50,960 nucleotides of DNA from DATAEG01 sp051001975 (GCA_051001975.1 JBPCMU010000121.1:1-50960); one strand, 5' to 3'. Numbered from the stretch's first letter, positions 1 through 8,466 are shown. Translations and numbers: made by a program. The notes: generated by a model from the letters alone, not told the origin.

Positions 1-132
1 TGGTACTTCTTGGTCACGGCGGTCCCCTTCTTGGTCGAACTTCTTGGCGGAAGCCCGACACCTACCACGCGGCAGGCATCGAGCCGGGGACCGCCACCTC
101 AACTTCTACGACGCTCGGGACAACCTCGGAGC
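1..132. other. Window edge, no supported gene
   Basis: No gene can be supported here. The plus-strand reading frame of the downstream LigD-like gene stays open through this stretch, but it does not resemble the family's N-terminus. A lysine-rich minus-strand reading leaves the left edge and could be the beginning of a divergent gene; too little is visible to judge. Confidence 0.3.
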
Positions 133-1194
133 GTGGCGTCGCTGGCGGAATACCGCAGGAAGCGGGATCCGGCGCGGACCCGGGAGCCGATGCCCGGGGG
201 CGCGAAAGCTGCTTGCGGCGACTCCTTCGTCATCCAGGAGCACCACGCCAGCGCACTGCACTGGGACTTCCGGCTGGAACGCGACGGCGTACTGGTGTCG
301 TGGGCAGTGCCCAAGGGAGTCCCGCCCGACCCGAAGGTGAATCACCTGGCCGTGCACGTCGAGGATCACCCTTTGGAATACGCATCGTTCGAGGGCGACA
401 TCGCGCACGGCGAGTACGGCGGCGGCGCGGTGACGATCTGGGACCGCGGCACCTACGAGACCGAGAAGTGGACCGACCGCGAGGTGAAGGTGGTGCTGCG
501 CGGCGAGCGGGTGCAGGGCCGGTTCGTGCTCTTCCAGACCGGCGGTAAGGATTGGATTATCCACCGGATGGACGGCCCGGTCCGTCCCGACTGGCAGCCG
601 CTGCCGACCGGCCTGACTCCGATGCTTGCCACCTCCGGCCCGCTCCCGGGCGATGACGGCTGGGCGTTCGAGTTGGCCTGGCCCGGCCTGCGCTGCCTGG
701 TGCGGGTGGACGGCGGCCGGATCGCGGTCAGCGACTCCGGGACGGACGTGACGGCCAAGTTCCCCGAGCTGCGCGGACTCGGCGAGCAACTCGGCGCAAC
801 GCAGGCGCTGTCGGACGGGGTGGTCGTCAGCCTCGACCAGGCTGGACGTCCCGACCCGGAGAAGCTGCAGTGGCGAATCGACGCCGGTTCGCGTGCGACT
901 GCGCTTAAGCGCGCCAAGGTCGAGCCGGTGGTGCTGATGCTCGTCGACGTCCTGCATCTCGACGGTCGGCCGCTACTGTCGGTCCGGTACTCGCTGCGGC
1001 GCAAGGCGTTGGTCGGGCTGGAGTTGGCAGGCGCAGCCTGGCAGACGCCACCGGCCTTCGACGGGTCCGGTGCCGACGCTCTTGCCGCTGCGCAGGCGCT
1101 CGGGGTCGGCGGGGTGGTGGCCAAATCCCGCTCGTCGCGATACCGGCCGGGACAGCGCAGCCAGAAGTGGATCGAGTCACCGGCCGACAGGTGA
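133..1194 (+). CDS. LigD-like 3'-phosphoesterase with degenerate ATP-dependent ligase domain
   Basis: The 353-residue protein has two parts. Residues ~20-140 match the LigD 3'-phosphoesterase (PE) domain, which trims 3' ends during end joining: the core motif HHASALHWDFRLE and a later GEYGGG segment are both present. Residues ~155-350 have the layout of an ATP-dependent DNA ligase adenylation domain, but the nucleotidyl-lysine motif (normally E-x-K-x-DG-x-R) reads ELAWPGLR, so the catalytic lysine is Ala and the following Asp is Pro. The later DGE motif reads DGV, and the last motif ends KWIESP instead of KWxKxK. No polymerase domain is present. I infer an end-processing or DNA-binding PE protein without ligase activity. 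GTG 133 is chosen because the family usually begins just before the LAEYRRKRD segment; an ATG at 10 is in frame but adds unrelated residues. Confidence 0.8.
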   Translation: MASLAEYRRKRDPARTREPMPGGAKAACGDSFVIQEHHASALHWDFRLERDGVLVSWAVPKGVPPDPKVNHLAVHVEDHPLEYASFEGDIAHGEYGGGAVTIWDRGTYETEKWTDREVKVVLRGERVQGRFVLFQTGGKDWIIHRMDGPVRPDWQPLPTGLTPMLATSGPLPGDDGWAFELAWPGLRCLVRVDGGRIAVSDSGTDVTAKFPELRGLGEQLGATQALSDGVVVSLDQAGRPDPEKLQWRIDAGSRATALKRAKVEPVVLMLVDVLHLDGRPLLSVRYSLRRKALVGLELAGAAWQTPPAFDGSGADALAAAQALGVGGVVAKSRSSRYRPGQRSQKWIESPADR

Positions 1195-1204
1195 GGGTGG
1201 CGCT

Positions 1205-1400
1205 CAGACAAGGGCGCGTCGACGATTGAGCTTGGGTGGGCGGTCTCGTTTCTCTGCTGAGTGGTGGGTGGGTTCTGGCTCTGGTGTCAGACAAAGAGCG
1301 CGCCGACGGAGAGTTGATCGTGGGCTTGCGGTTGTGCTGCTGGGTGGCGGTCGGGTTGTGGTCCTGTTGTCAGACAAACTGCGCGCCGACGGAGACCTGA
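1205..1400. repeat. Three-unit tandem repeat, 83-bp period
   Basis: The 351-bp gap after the LigD-like gene contains three copies of a ~30-bp core beginning CAGACAA and containing GCGCG-CGACG, at 1205-1229, 1288-1317 and 1371-1400. The start-to-start distance is exactly 83 bp both times. The spacers between cores are GT-rich and only partly alike. Copies two and three are closest, sharing CAGACAAA and GCGCGCCGACGGAGA. No convincing gene uses this region. The remainder of the gap (1401-1545) shows nothing I recognise. Confidence 0.7.
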
Positions 1401-1545
1401 CCTGATGGTCGGCTTCGCTACCCCGCAGTCGGAGCCCTACCGCCGATCAGCTGCCTGACCAGCCTGCCTGGTCATCACACCTAGTCCGAGCGATGTCCGA
1501 TCGTGTGCCTAGGGTGACCTTGACCTCGGGAACCGGAGAGCGCTG

Positions 1546-2154
1546 ATGCCGAACGGCGATGTCAGGGAGTGGGATCGGCGCGCTGTCCTGGGCAGCCTGC
1601 CGCCGTCAGTTGACCTGGATGCCGAGACATTGCGGCTGCCGACGCCGTGCGCCGGCTGGGACTTGGCGGCCTTGCTGCGGCACATGATCGCGCAGCATCG
1701 CGGATTCGCGGCCGCGGCCCGCGGCAATGGCGCTGACCCAATGGTGTGGGAGCTTCGACCGCTGGGTTCAGACGCCCGCGCGGACTACCAGGCAGCTGCC
1801 GATGACGTCGTTGCCGCATTCGCCGAACCGGGCGCACTGGAGCGACAGCTCTCCTTGCCTGAGCTTTCGCCCACTGTGCAGTTCGCCGGGGCGACCGCGA
1901 TCGGCTTCCACCTTCTCGACTACGTCGCGCACGGCTGGGATGTGGCCCGGACCGTCGGCGTCGACTACGCGATGGACGACGTCGTGCTGGCTGCGACGTG
2001 GCAGGTCGCCTCACAGATCCCGGGCACCGCCTCCTCGGCGGAGTCAGGTACACCGTTCGGCGTGCCAGCAACCGTTACTGCGACGGCACCACTGATCGAC
2101 CGGATCGTCGGGAGGCTCGGCCGGTCACCAGACTGGACAGTGACGACGGCCTGA
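1546..2154 (+). CDS. TIGR03086 family metal-binding protein (DinB/MDMPI-like)
   Basis: A 202-residue protein of the TIGR03086 family, actinobacterial relatives of mycothiol-dependent maleylpyruvate isomerase with a DinB-like four-helix fold. Visible hallmarks are the PTPCAGWDL segment (residues ~32-40), the helix histidines in LLRHMIAQH, and the conserved HGWDVARTVG segment near residue 130, which together can hold a divalent metal. Substrate is unknown; a thiol-dependent isomerase or transferase, or a regulatory role, are all possible. It is a single gene with a terminator-like hairpin immediately downstream. A paralogue sits at 3988-4572. Confidence 0.8.
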   Translation: MPNGDVREWDRRAVLGSLPPSVDLDAETLRLPTPCAGWDLAALLRHMIAQHRGFAAAARGNGADPMVWELRPLGSDARADYQAAADDVVAAFAEPGALERQLSLPELSPTVQFAGATAIGFHLLDYVAHGWDVARTVGVDYAMDDVVLAATWQVASQIPGTASSAESGTPFGVPATVTATAPLIDRIVGRLGRSPDWTVTTA

Positions 2155-2177
2155 GCATCTGCTCGAGACACCACGCA

Positions 2178-2205
2178 GCCGGCCCCAGCAATCACTGGAG
2201 CCGGC
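2178..2205 (+). terminator. Terminator-like hairpin
   Basis: A stem GCCGGC-C-CCAG closes with CTGG-A-GCCGGC around the six-base loop CAATCA, 24 bp after the TIGR03086 gene. The stem is strong with a single C/A mismatch. No U-tract follows, which is common for actinobacterial terminators. Confidence 0.6.
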
Positions 2206-2346
2206 CGCGGGCGCTCGTTTCGGATCTATCACGCAGCGACGGCGACTCCCTCGATCGCCTGGGCCAGGCCAACCAGCCGCCGACGGGCTGGGCGACGGTT
2301 GTCATGGTGAGTTCTCGTTCGAGGTTGGTGCGAGGAAGGCGATCGG

Positions 2347-2748
2347 TTAGGCAAGTGCGCTGGAGTTCATGTACATGACCTCCCAGAGGTGACCGTCGAT
2401 GTCCTGGAAGCTCCAGCCGTACATCGGGCCGTCGACCACCTTGTCCTTGGTCGGTTTGCCGCCGGCCGCGATCGCGGTGTTCACCAGGTTGTCGACGTCC
2501 TCACGGCTGTCCGCGGATACGCACAGGATCGACTCGCAGTGGGTGTTCGTGTCGGCGGTCTTCTTGTTGCTGAACGTCCGGAAGAATCCCTCGGTCAGCA
2601 GCATCACGCAGGCCTGCTCGCTGACGACCATGCAGGTCGCCCGCTCGTCGGTGAACTGCGGATTGAACGTGAACCCGAGCTCGGTGAAGAACGCGACGGA
2701 TGCGTCGAGGTCCTTGACCGGCAAGTTGACGAAGATCATGCGGGACAT
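2347..2748 (-). CDS. VOC family protein (glyoxalase/bleomycin-resistance fold)
   Basis: A 133-residue single-module vicinal oxygen chelate protein. It begins MSRMIFVNLPVKDLDASVAF, the usual first strand and helix, and ends with DIDGHLWEVMYM, the typical last strand carrying the metal-ligand Glu of E-V. Members of this subgroup are annotated as lactoylglutathione lyase-like, but the substrate cannot be inferred. The start at 2748 is preferred over 2775 because AAAGGAG lies six bases upstream. The gene is divergent from the sigma factor gene. Confidence 0.85.
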   Translation of the reverse strand: MSRMIFVNLPVKDLDASVAFFTELGFTFNPQFTDERATCMVVSEQACVMLLTEGFFRTFSNKKTADTNTHCESILCVSADSREDVDNLVNTAIAAGGKPTKDKVVDGPMYGWSFQDIDGHLWEVMYMNSSALA

Positions 2749-2956
2749 GTCCGGCTCCTTTGCTGCGCGGCGCACCGGTCGGTGCCGCTCTCACCCATAT
2801 CGACCGGCGTCCGACGGGTAAGTCATCGGTGCTCGCCGCCAAATGTCGCGAGGCCAGGGCCGATGAGTTCTGCTCCTCGGCTCGGTCTGACTGGCCAGGA
2901 CGCGCGCGTGCTACGCAGTTGCCTACAGTGAGATCACCACGACGGAGGAGCCCGGT

Positions 2957-3991
2957 GTGACGACGACGCAGGATCAGGCGACAGACGACTTTCCTAGCCA
3001 GTCCGACGGTTACCGTCGCGAGCTTTTCGTGCACTGCTACCGGATGGTCGGCTCGGTACACGACGCCGAAGACCTGGTGCAGGAGACGTACCTGCGCGCG
3101 TGGCGCAGCTACCACACCTTCGAACACCGCTCGTCGATGCGGACCTGGCTGTACCGCATCGCGACAAACGTCTGCCTTACCTCGCTCGAGGGCAAGAGTC
3201 GCCGACCGCTGCCGAGCGGACTCGGCGCCGACTCCATCCAGCCCGGCGCCCCCCTGGTGAGCAACGAGGAGGTGCTCTGGCTGGAGCCGGCGCCCGACGC
3301 GTTGCTTACCGACCGGGACGACCCGGCGGATCTGGCATCGGCGAAGGAAAGCGTGCGGTTGGCCTTCATTGCGGCGCTGCAGCACCTGCCTGCACGGCAG
3401 CGCGCCGTGCTGGTGCTGCGTGATGTGCTCATGTGGAGGGCCGCGGAAGTCGCCGATGCCCTCGAGCTGAGCGTCGCCGCGGTGAACAGCATGCTGCAGC
3501 GCGCCCGGGCCACCCTCGCCGATCACGCGCCGACTCAGGACGCCGTCGTCGAGCCACCGACCGCCGAGCAGCGTGAACTGCTCGACCGCTACGTGGCCGC
3601 CTTCTGGGCCAAGGACGTCGACGCGCTGGTGTCGATGTTCACCCACGACGCTGTGTGGGAGATGCCACCGTTCGTAGGTTGGTACCAGGGCGGCGTGAGT
3701 ATCGGCCGGCTCATCGACCGGCAGTGCCCGAGTGGCGCGCACGACATGCGGATGATCGCGACGGCCGCCAACGGTCAGCCCGCCTTCGGTCTCTACATGC
3801 GCGGTGCAGACGGCGTGTTCACCCCATTCCACCTCCAGGTGGTGACGTTGGTCGGCGCGGCGGTCAGCCACGTCGTTGCGTTCTTCGATCACCAGTTGTT
3901 CCAGACGTTCGGGTTGCCCGCGAGCCTGTCGGCGGACTCGGTGCCCGGCGATGCTGTGCCCGGCGACTCGCTCGCCGCGGCCCGGACGTGA
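2957..3991 (+). CDS. ECF sigma factor, SigG-like (TIGR02960 type), with SnoaL-like C-terminal domain
   Basis: A 344-residue extracytoplasmic-function sigma factor. Region 2 covers residues ~20-85 (FVHCYRMVGSVHDAEDLVQE, then RSSMRTWLYRIATN). Region 4 covers ~130-195 (LPARQRAVLVLRDVLMW and AVNSMLQRAR, a helix-turn-helix). Residues ~205-330 form an NTF2/SnoaL-like domain (LDRYVAAFWAKDVDALVSMF), as in mycobacterial SigG and the TIGR02960 group. No classical anti-sigma gene adjoins; instead the stop codon overlaps the GTG of a TIGR03086 protein gene. In such fused sigma factors the C-terminal domain is thought to modulate activity. The GTG start has GGAGGAG six bases upstream. Confidence 0.9.
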   Translation: MTTTQDQATDDFPSQSDGYRRELFVHCYRMVGSVHDAEDLVQETYLRAWRSYHTFEHRSSMRTWLYRIATNVCLTSLEGKSRRPLPSGLGADSIQPGAPLVSNEEVLWLEPAPDALLTDRDDPADLASAKESVRLAFIAALQHLPARQRAVLVLRDVLMWRAAEVADALELSVAAVNSMLQRARATLADHAPTQDAVVEPPTAEQRELLDRYVAAFWAKDVDALVSMFTHDAVWEMPPFVGWYQGGVSIGRLIDRQCPSGAHDMRMIATAANGQPAFGLYMRGADGVFTPFHLQVVTLVGAAVSHVVAFFDHQLFQTFGLPASLSADSVPGDAVPGDSLAAART

Positions 3992-4572
3992 CCGGGCAGT
4001 CCACCGCCGCGCCGTTCGTCTCTTCCGTCGGCCTGCTCGAGCGTTCCATCGGGTACACCCGGGTGACCCTGAGCAGCGTCGGGCAGCAGTCGCTCCGGTT
4101 GCCGACGCCTTGCCAGGACTGGGATCTGCACGACCTGCTGACGCATATGGATGACTCGCTCGTCGCGCTCACGGAAGCCGCCCGTAGTTCGGTCGTGGGC
4201 CTGGAGGTGGTCGATGATGCGGGGACGGCCGAAGATCTCGTGGAACGAGTCCGCAGACGGGCCTGCGCGCTGCTGGGCGCCTGGGTGCGCGCCGAGCGCC
4301 ACTCGTGGGTCAGCGTCGGCGGTGCGCCGCTGACGACGGAGTTGTTGCTGGCCGCGGGAGCGCTGGAGATCGCTGTGCACGGCTGGGACGTCGGCAGCGC
4401 ATGCGGCATCAAGCGGTCGATCCCCGCCCGGCTGGGTGCCGACCTGCAGCAGTACCTGCCGGCCCTGGTGACGCATGTGGACCGACCCGCCCGGTTCGCC
4501 GACCCTGTCAGCGCCCGCCCGGGCGCGGGACCGGCAGAGCGGCTGCTGGCGTCGCTCGGCCGCACTGGGTGA
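3988..4572 (+). CDS. TIGR03086 family metal-binding protein coupled to sigma factor
   Basis: A 194-residue TIGR03086 protein: PTPCQDWDLHDLLTHMDDS matches the N-terminal signature and ALEIAVHGWDVGSACG the metal-binding C-terminal one. Its GTG start overlaps the sigma factor stop codon (GTGA), so translation is probably coupled. The in-frame extension upstream lies inside the sigma factor gene and is rejected. Tight linkage to an ECF sigma factor without an anti-sigma gene suggests it is either part of the sigma regulon or modulates the sigma factor; this is inference. Mycothiol-dependent chemistry is the family's best-known activity. Confidence 0.8.
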   Translation: MTGQSTAAPFVSSVGLLERSIGYTRVTLSSVGQQSLRLPTPCQDWDLHDLLTHMDDSLVALTEAARSSVVGLEVVDDAGTAEDLVERVRRRACALLGAWVRAERHSWVSVGGAPLTTELLLAAGALEIAVHGWDVGSACGIKRSIPARLGADLQQYLPALVTHVDRPARFADPVSARPGAGPAERLLASLGRTG

Positions 4573-4657
4573 GTGGGCACTAGGCTGTCCTGCGGTGCGC
4601 CGGGAAGCCTGGTCGGCATAGTTTTCACCTGCCCCGCTGTGGTGAGGAGTACCGCCT

Positions 4658-6127
4658 GTGTCCGACGCCAGAAGCTTCGCGATCGACGTCGCGCTCACCG
4701 CCGGGGTTGGTCTCGTCGCGGTTTTGTCCAACCGCTTGACCGAGCGGGTGCGGGTACCGGCACCCGCGCTCGTCCTGGTCGCCGCGGCGATCGTGGTGAA
4801 GGTTATCCCCGATCTGCACGCACCTCCGGAGCAGACCGTCGAGCGGCTGGTCACAGTCGCGCTCATCTGCATCCTGTTCGACGGCGGCATGCACATCGGG
4901 TGGCGGCGGTTTCGCAAAGCCGCCGGGCCGATCGCGTCGATCGGGGTCGCCGGAACCTTCCTCTGCACTGCCGGTGTGGCGCTACTGCTGCACTACGCGA
5001 TCCGCATCGACTGGTACCCGGCTGTTTTGGTCGCTACCGCGCTTGCCCCGACGGACCCAGCGGTGGTGTTCTCCGTGCTCGGGCAACGCGAGATCGCCGG
5101 ACGCAGCGGCACGATCCTCGAGGGCGAGTCCGGCGCGAACGACCCGGTCGGCATCGCCTTGATGGCCAGCCTCATCGCGGCCGGCGAGCTCAGCGCCGGT
5201 GCGTTCGGGCACGTCGCCTGGGAGTTCCTGCTACAGATGGGCGTGGGTGCGGCGATCGGACTTGTCGGGGGCCGACTGCTGCTGGTCTTCATGCGTCGGG
5301 TCCCGCTGCCCAGCGAGGCGCTCTACCCGTTGCGGACTTTGGCGTGCGCGGCCGCCTTGTTCGGTATCGCGGTCGTTGCGCACGGGTCGGGCTTCCTCGC
5401 GGTGTTCGTCGCCGGCATCGTGATCGGCGACGCTCGCGCGCCCTACAAGCGGGAGACCGAACTCTTCCACTCGGCGCTGGCCAGTCTTGGCGAGATCGTC
5501 GCTTTCGTCGTTCTGGGTTTGACCGTAGATCTACGCGTGCTGGCGCAGGCCGACGTCTGGATCCCGGGCTTGGTGGTGAGCGTCGTGCTGGCGTTCGTCA
5601 TCCGGCCGCTGCTCGCCGGTCCGTGCCTGATCCCGGCGCGGCTTCGTCGCAACGAGCAGGCGTTCGTGTTGTTCGCCGGTCTCAAGGGCGCGGTGCCGAT
5701 CCTGCTCGGCAGTCTGATCCTGGCCGCGCACCTGCCGAACGCCGAACGCCTTTACGGGATCATCGTCGTGGTGGTGGTCTTCTCCGTCGTGGTGCAGGGC
5801 AGCCTGCTGCCGAGCGTGGCCGAGTGGCTGCACATCCCGATGCGGACAGTCGAACCCGAGCCGTGGGCGCTCGGCGTGCGATTGCGCGACGAGCCGAACG
5901 GCGTGCACCGGCTCACCGTGGCGCGCGGGTCCATCGCCGACGGCCAGACGATCGCTGATCTCGACGAGTTGCCCGAGGATGCCTGGATCAGCTTCGTCGT
6001 TCGGGCCGGGCAGATCGTCCCGGTCAGCAAGAACACCGCGCTGCAACCGGACGACGAAGCGCTGGTGCTCGCCGATGCCGATCGGGAGGCCGAGTTGCGG
6101 GCGATCTTCGGGGTACCGCCGGGCTGA
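4658..6127 (+). CDS. CPA1-type cation/proton antiporter with C-terminal TrkA-C-like domain
   Basis: A 489-residue integral membrane protein with about twelve hydrophobic segments over residues 1-395. It carries LAPTDPAVVFS and GESGANDPVGIA, the unwound-helix TDP and the ND(P) ion-binding motif of electroneutral CPA1/NhaP antiporters. Residues ~405-485 are soluble and resemble a TrkA-C/RCK ligand-binding domain (ADGQTIADL, DEALVLAD), as in NhaP2/CvrA-type potassium/proton exchangers. The likely role is K+ or Na+ efflux and pH homeostasis. The GTG start has GAGGAG eight bases upstream. The gene converges on the epimerase gene with a six-base gap. Confidence 0.88.
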   Translation: MSDARSFAIDVALTAGVGLVAVLSNRLTERVRVPAPALVLVAAAIVVKVIPDLHAPPEQTVERLVTVALICILFDGGMHIGWRRFRKAAGPIASIGVAGTFLCTAGVALLLHYAIRIDWYPAVLVATALAPTDPAVVFSVLGQREIAGRSGTILEGESGANDPVGIALMASLIAAGELSAGAFGHVAWEFLLQMGVGAAIGLVGGRLLLVFMRRVPLPSEALYPLRTLACAAALFGIAVVAHGSGFLAVFVAGIVIGDARAPYKRETELFHSALASLGEIVAFVVLGLTVDLRVLAQADVWIPGLVVSVVLAFVIRPLLAGPCLIPARLRRNEQAFVLFAGLKGAVPILLGSLILAAHLPNAERLYGIIVVVVVFSVVVQGSLLPSVAEWLHIPMRTVEPEPWALGVRLRDEPNGVHRLTVARGSIADGQTIADLDELPEDAWISFVVRAGQIVPVSKNTALQPDDEALVLADADREAELRAIFGVPPG

Positions 6128-6133
6128 GGCCGA

Positions 6134-7003
6134 TCAGGCGCCGACCTCGTCCCGCCAGGAGAACTGTGGTTCATAGCCGAGCACCTGCCGGGCCTTGTCG
6201 ATCGACAGCATCGTTTCGTGCTCGCCGAGTTCCTTGCGCACTTCGACGCCGGGGAATACCTCCGCGGCCAGGTCGGCGCTACGCCGGGACATCACTGTGT
6301 CAGCGTTCGCGATGATGAACCGATCGAAGCCGGTCCCCTCGTGCTCGAGTGCTCGGCGGATCGCCTGCGCGCCGTCCCGGGCATCGATGTAACCCCAGAG
6401 ATTCCACTTGCGCAGCAGGGGATCCGCGTCGAATCCCGGGAAGGCGGCGTAGTCCTCCGGGTTCATCACATTCGAGAAGCGAAGGCCGGTCATCGTCAGG
6501 TCCGGGTGCCAGCGGCAGAGCTGCTCGGCAAGCTGCTCCTCAAGGTGCTTGTTGAGCGAGTATGTCGACTCCGGACGGGCCGGGTATTCCTCGTCGACCG
6601 GGATGTACGGCGGCGGCGTGTCGAAGGGCAGTCCGAGCACGGTCTCGCTCGAGGCCCAGACGATGCGTCGGATGCCGGCTTGCAGTGCGCTGGTGAACAC
6701 GTTGTAGGTGCTCAGCGCGTTGTTCCGGAACAGCGCCGCGTTCGCTGCCAGCCCCGGGGCAGGCAGCGCGGCGAGGTGCACCACCGCATCGACGTGGTCG
6801 TAGCGGTCGTCGATGGCAGTCAGCGCTTGCACGGTCTCGCCGAAGTCGGTGAAGTCGATACGCACGAATGGCGCGACCGAGTCGGGCGAGTCGGCCCGAT
6901 CGAGGTTGACCACGTCCCAACCGTGTTCCAGGAGGTGACGCACTGCGGCGCGGCCTAGCTTTCCGCTCCCACCGGTGACGGCTACCCGGCCGGTCGTGGT
7001 CAT
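6134..7003 (-). CDS. NAD-dependent epimerase/dehydratase (extended SDR)
   Basis: A 289-residue short-chain dehydrogenase of the extended, sugar-epimerase type. The Rossmann nucleotide-binding motif TGGSGKLG is at residues ~10-17, an acidic residue follows strand 2 (NLDRAD, NAD preference), an AALPAPG segment comes next, and the catalytic YSLNK is near residue 168 with the serine in WASSETV. It may act on a sugar nucleotide or a uronate; the substrate is not deducible. The ATG at 7003 is followed immediately by the glycine motif, which fixes the start. No operon partner is visible. Confidence 0.85.
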   Translation of the reverse strand: MTTTGRVAVTGGSGKLGRAAVRHLLEHGWDVVNLDRADSPDSVAPFVRIDFTDFGETVQALTAIDDRYDHVDAVVHLAALPAPGLAANAALFRNNALSTYNVFTSALQAGIRRIVWASSETVLGLPFDTPPPYIPVDEEYPARPESTYSLNKHLEEQLAEQLCRWHPDLTMTGLRFSNVMNPEDYAAFPGFDADPLLRKWNLWGYIDARDGAQAIRRALEHEGTGFDRFIIANADTVMSRRSADLAAEVFPGVEVRKELGEHETMLSIDKARQVLGYEPQFSWRDEVGA

Positions 7004-7132
7004 CCGAGTCCTCCGCAGTCGTGGGCGGAAAGGGCTGCACCGATCGCTGGTGTCATGAGCCCATCATGCTCGGGGGTGACGTGTCACTCATCAGGCCCGT
7101 CATCTCACGTCGCAGCCTCGTGCAGACGTGCG

Positions 7133-7144
7133 GATAATGGACGC
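7133..7144 (+). promoter_or_regulatory. Candidate leaderless promoter (-10 GATAAT)
   Basis: GATAAT at 7133-7138 lies six bases from the ATG at 7145, so transcription would begin at or next to the start codon. No -35 box is clear and no Shine-Dalgarno sequence is present, both consistent with a leaderless mRNA. A GTGAC-GT-GTCAC palindrome lies upstream at 7076-7087. Confidence 0.45.
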
Positions 7145-7558
7145 ATGATCACGGTGCAACTAGCCCGACGGCTGCGCGATAGCGGCGTCAAATGGCAGCC
7201 GGCCTCCGGCGACCGGTTCGTAGTGGCCGATCGCGACATGGACGACGAGGTGTTCACCCTCAGTGACATGACCGTCGAGGTGCACGAGTTCGCGCACGGT
7301 CCGGTGATCGGCTTCAACGGCACGACCGAATGGGCGCTGGACTCCGTCGACGAGCAGGAGTCGGTGTGGCTGCCGAGTGAGTCCCAGTTGCGTGAGTTGC
7401 TGGCCGGCACGTTCCGCACCCTCGAGCGCGACGGCACGCTCTGGCGGGTCGTCATCGACGTCGCCGGCCGGACAGTGGCGGTGAACGCGGGTGATGCCGC
7501 GCAGGCGTACGGGCTCGCCCTATTGCATTTGGTCACCGGCGAGGACGTCGCTGCGTAA
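7145..7558 (+). CDS. Conserved actinobacterial protein of unknown function
   Basis: A 137-residue soluble protein. It begins MITVQLARRLRDSGVKWQPA and has FNGTTEWALDSV and WLPSESQLRELL motifs that I recognise from a widespread actinobacterial family often mislabelled 'pilus assembly protein CpaE'. No ATPase motif is present, so that name is unsupported. No membrane segment or signal peptide is seen. The start is ATG 7145; the 30 extra in-frame codons upstream lack family character. Function unknown. Confidence 0.7.
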   Translation: MITVQLARRLRDSGVKWQPASGDRFVVADRDMDDEVFTLSDMTVEVHEFAHGPVIGFNGTTEWALDSVDEQESVWLPSESQLRELLAGTFRTLERDGTLWRVVIDVAGRTVAVNAGDAAQAYGLALLHLVTGEDVAA

Positions 7559-7584
7559 CCGTCCAGAACACAGCAACCGACAAG

Positions 7585-8466
7585 TCATTCGGCGAGCGCG
7601 TTCATTGCCTCCTGCGGGTAGTTCACCCCGCCAATATCGCGCAGGTGCTCGACCTTGGCGGAATCGTCCTCGCCCGCCGGCATGTAGACGATCATCCGGG
7701 ATTCCGGCGCACCCTCGACGGCAAAGCCCATCGTGCTCAGATGCACCACGCCGACCGGCGGGCAGTTGAACCGCTTGATCATGGGTGCCGGCTCGGCTAC
7801 CTGGTGCGCGGCCCACAACGCGGCGAAGTCGTCGCTGGCCTCGGAGAGCAGTCGGAGGAACTCGTCCCATTCCGGATCGCCGACGTGTCGGGCGTAGTTT
7901 GCCCGCACAGTGGCGACCATGTGCGGCAACAACATCGTCTCGCGCAGCGGGTCGGCCTGCGGCGTCGCGGTGAAGCATTGCCAGAGTGCATTGCGCTGCA
8001 CACCGGTCGCGCTCACCAGGCTCGGGAACAGCAGGCAGTAGGTGGCGTTGCTCGCTATCAGGTCGTACTTGCCGCTGTAGACGGCGGCGGCCAGCGGGTC
8101 CAAGGCATCGAGCACGCGGGGTACCAGCGGCGGTGTCGCATGGCTAGTCGACCCCTTCGGGACGCCCGGGACATCAGCCAGCCGGTACAGGTGCCATCGC
8201 TCGGTCGCGCCCATCTTCAGCACTCGCGCCACTGCGTCGAGTACCTGCACGCTGGCGTTGATCGGCCGGCCCTGTTCGAGCCACGTATACCAAGTGACGC
8301 CCACCCCGGCGAGTTGCGCGACCTCCTCGCGACGTAGTCCCGGCGTACGTCGCCGCAGCCCGGGGGCCAGGCCGACGTCGGCCGGGGTGACGCGCTGCCG
8401 CCTGGTGCGCAGGAACGTCGAGAGCTCGCTGCGGCGGGCCTGGCCCACCGACGTGTCCACACTCAT
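7585..8466 (-). CDS. XRE-type transcriptional regulator with MmyB-like ligand-binding domain
   Basis: A 293-residue DNA-binding protein. A helix-turn-helix occupies residues ~30-85 (LRREEVAQLAGVGVTWYTWLEQGR), followed by a C-terminal MmyB-like, PAS-like ligand-binding region (residues ~110-270) with the familiar YDLIASNATYCLLF and AEWD-like HVGDPEWDEFLRLL stretches. Members of this family commonly control a divergent gene for an oxidoreductase or efflux pump. Here the divergent neighbour is a DHA2 efflux transporter, so it is the likely target. An inverted repeat in the 101-bp intergenic region is a candidate operator. Confidence 0.88.
   Translation of the reverse strand: MSVDTSVGQARRSELSTFLRTRRQRVTPADVGLAPGLRRRTPGLRREEVAQLAGVGVTWYTWLEQGRPINASVQVLDAVARVLKMGATERWHLYRLADVPGVPKGSTSHATPPLVPRVLDALDPLAAAVYSGKYDLIASNATYCLLFPSLVSATGVQRNALWQCFTATPQADPLRETMLLPHMVATVRANYARHVGDPEWDEFLRLLSEASDDFAALWAAHQVAEPAPMIKRFNCPPVGVVHLSTMGFAVEGAPESRMIVYMPAGEDDSAKVEHLRDIGGVNYPQEAMNALAE

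Noticed and set aside
1205..1400. CRISPR array in the 83-bp-period repeat
   Set aside because: Only three units, cores diverge, spacers are partly alike and GT-rich, and no cas genes are nearby.
2501..3892. 463-codon minus-strand frame spanning the VOC and sigma factor genes
   Set aside because: It overlaps two well-supported genes and part of their divergent promoter region.
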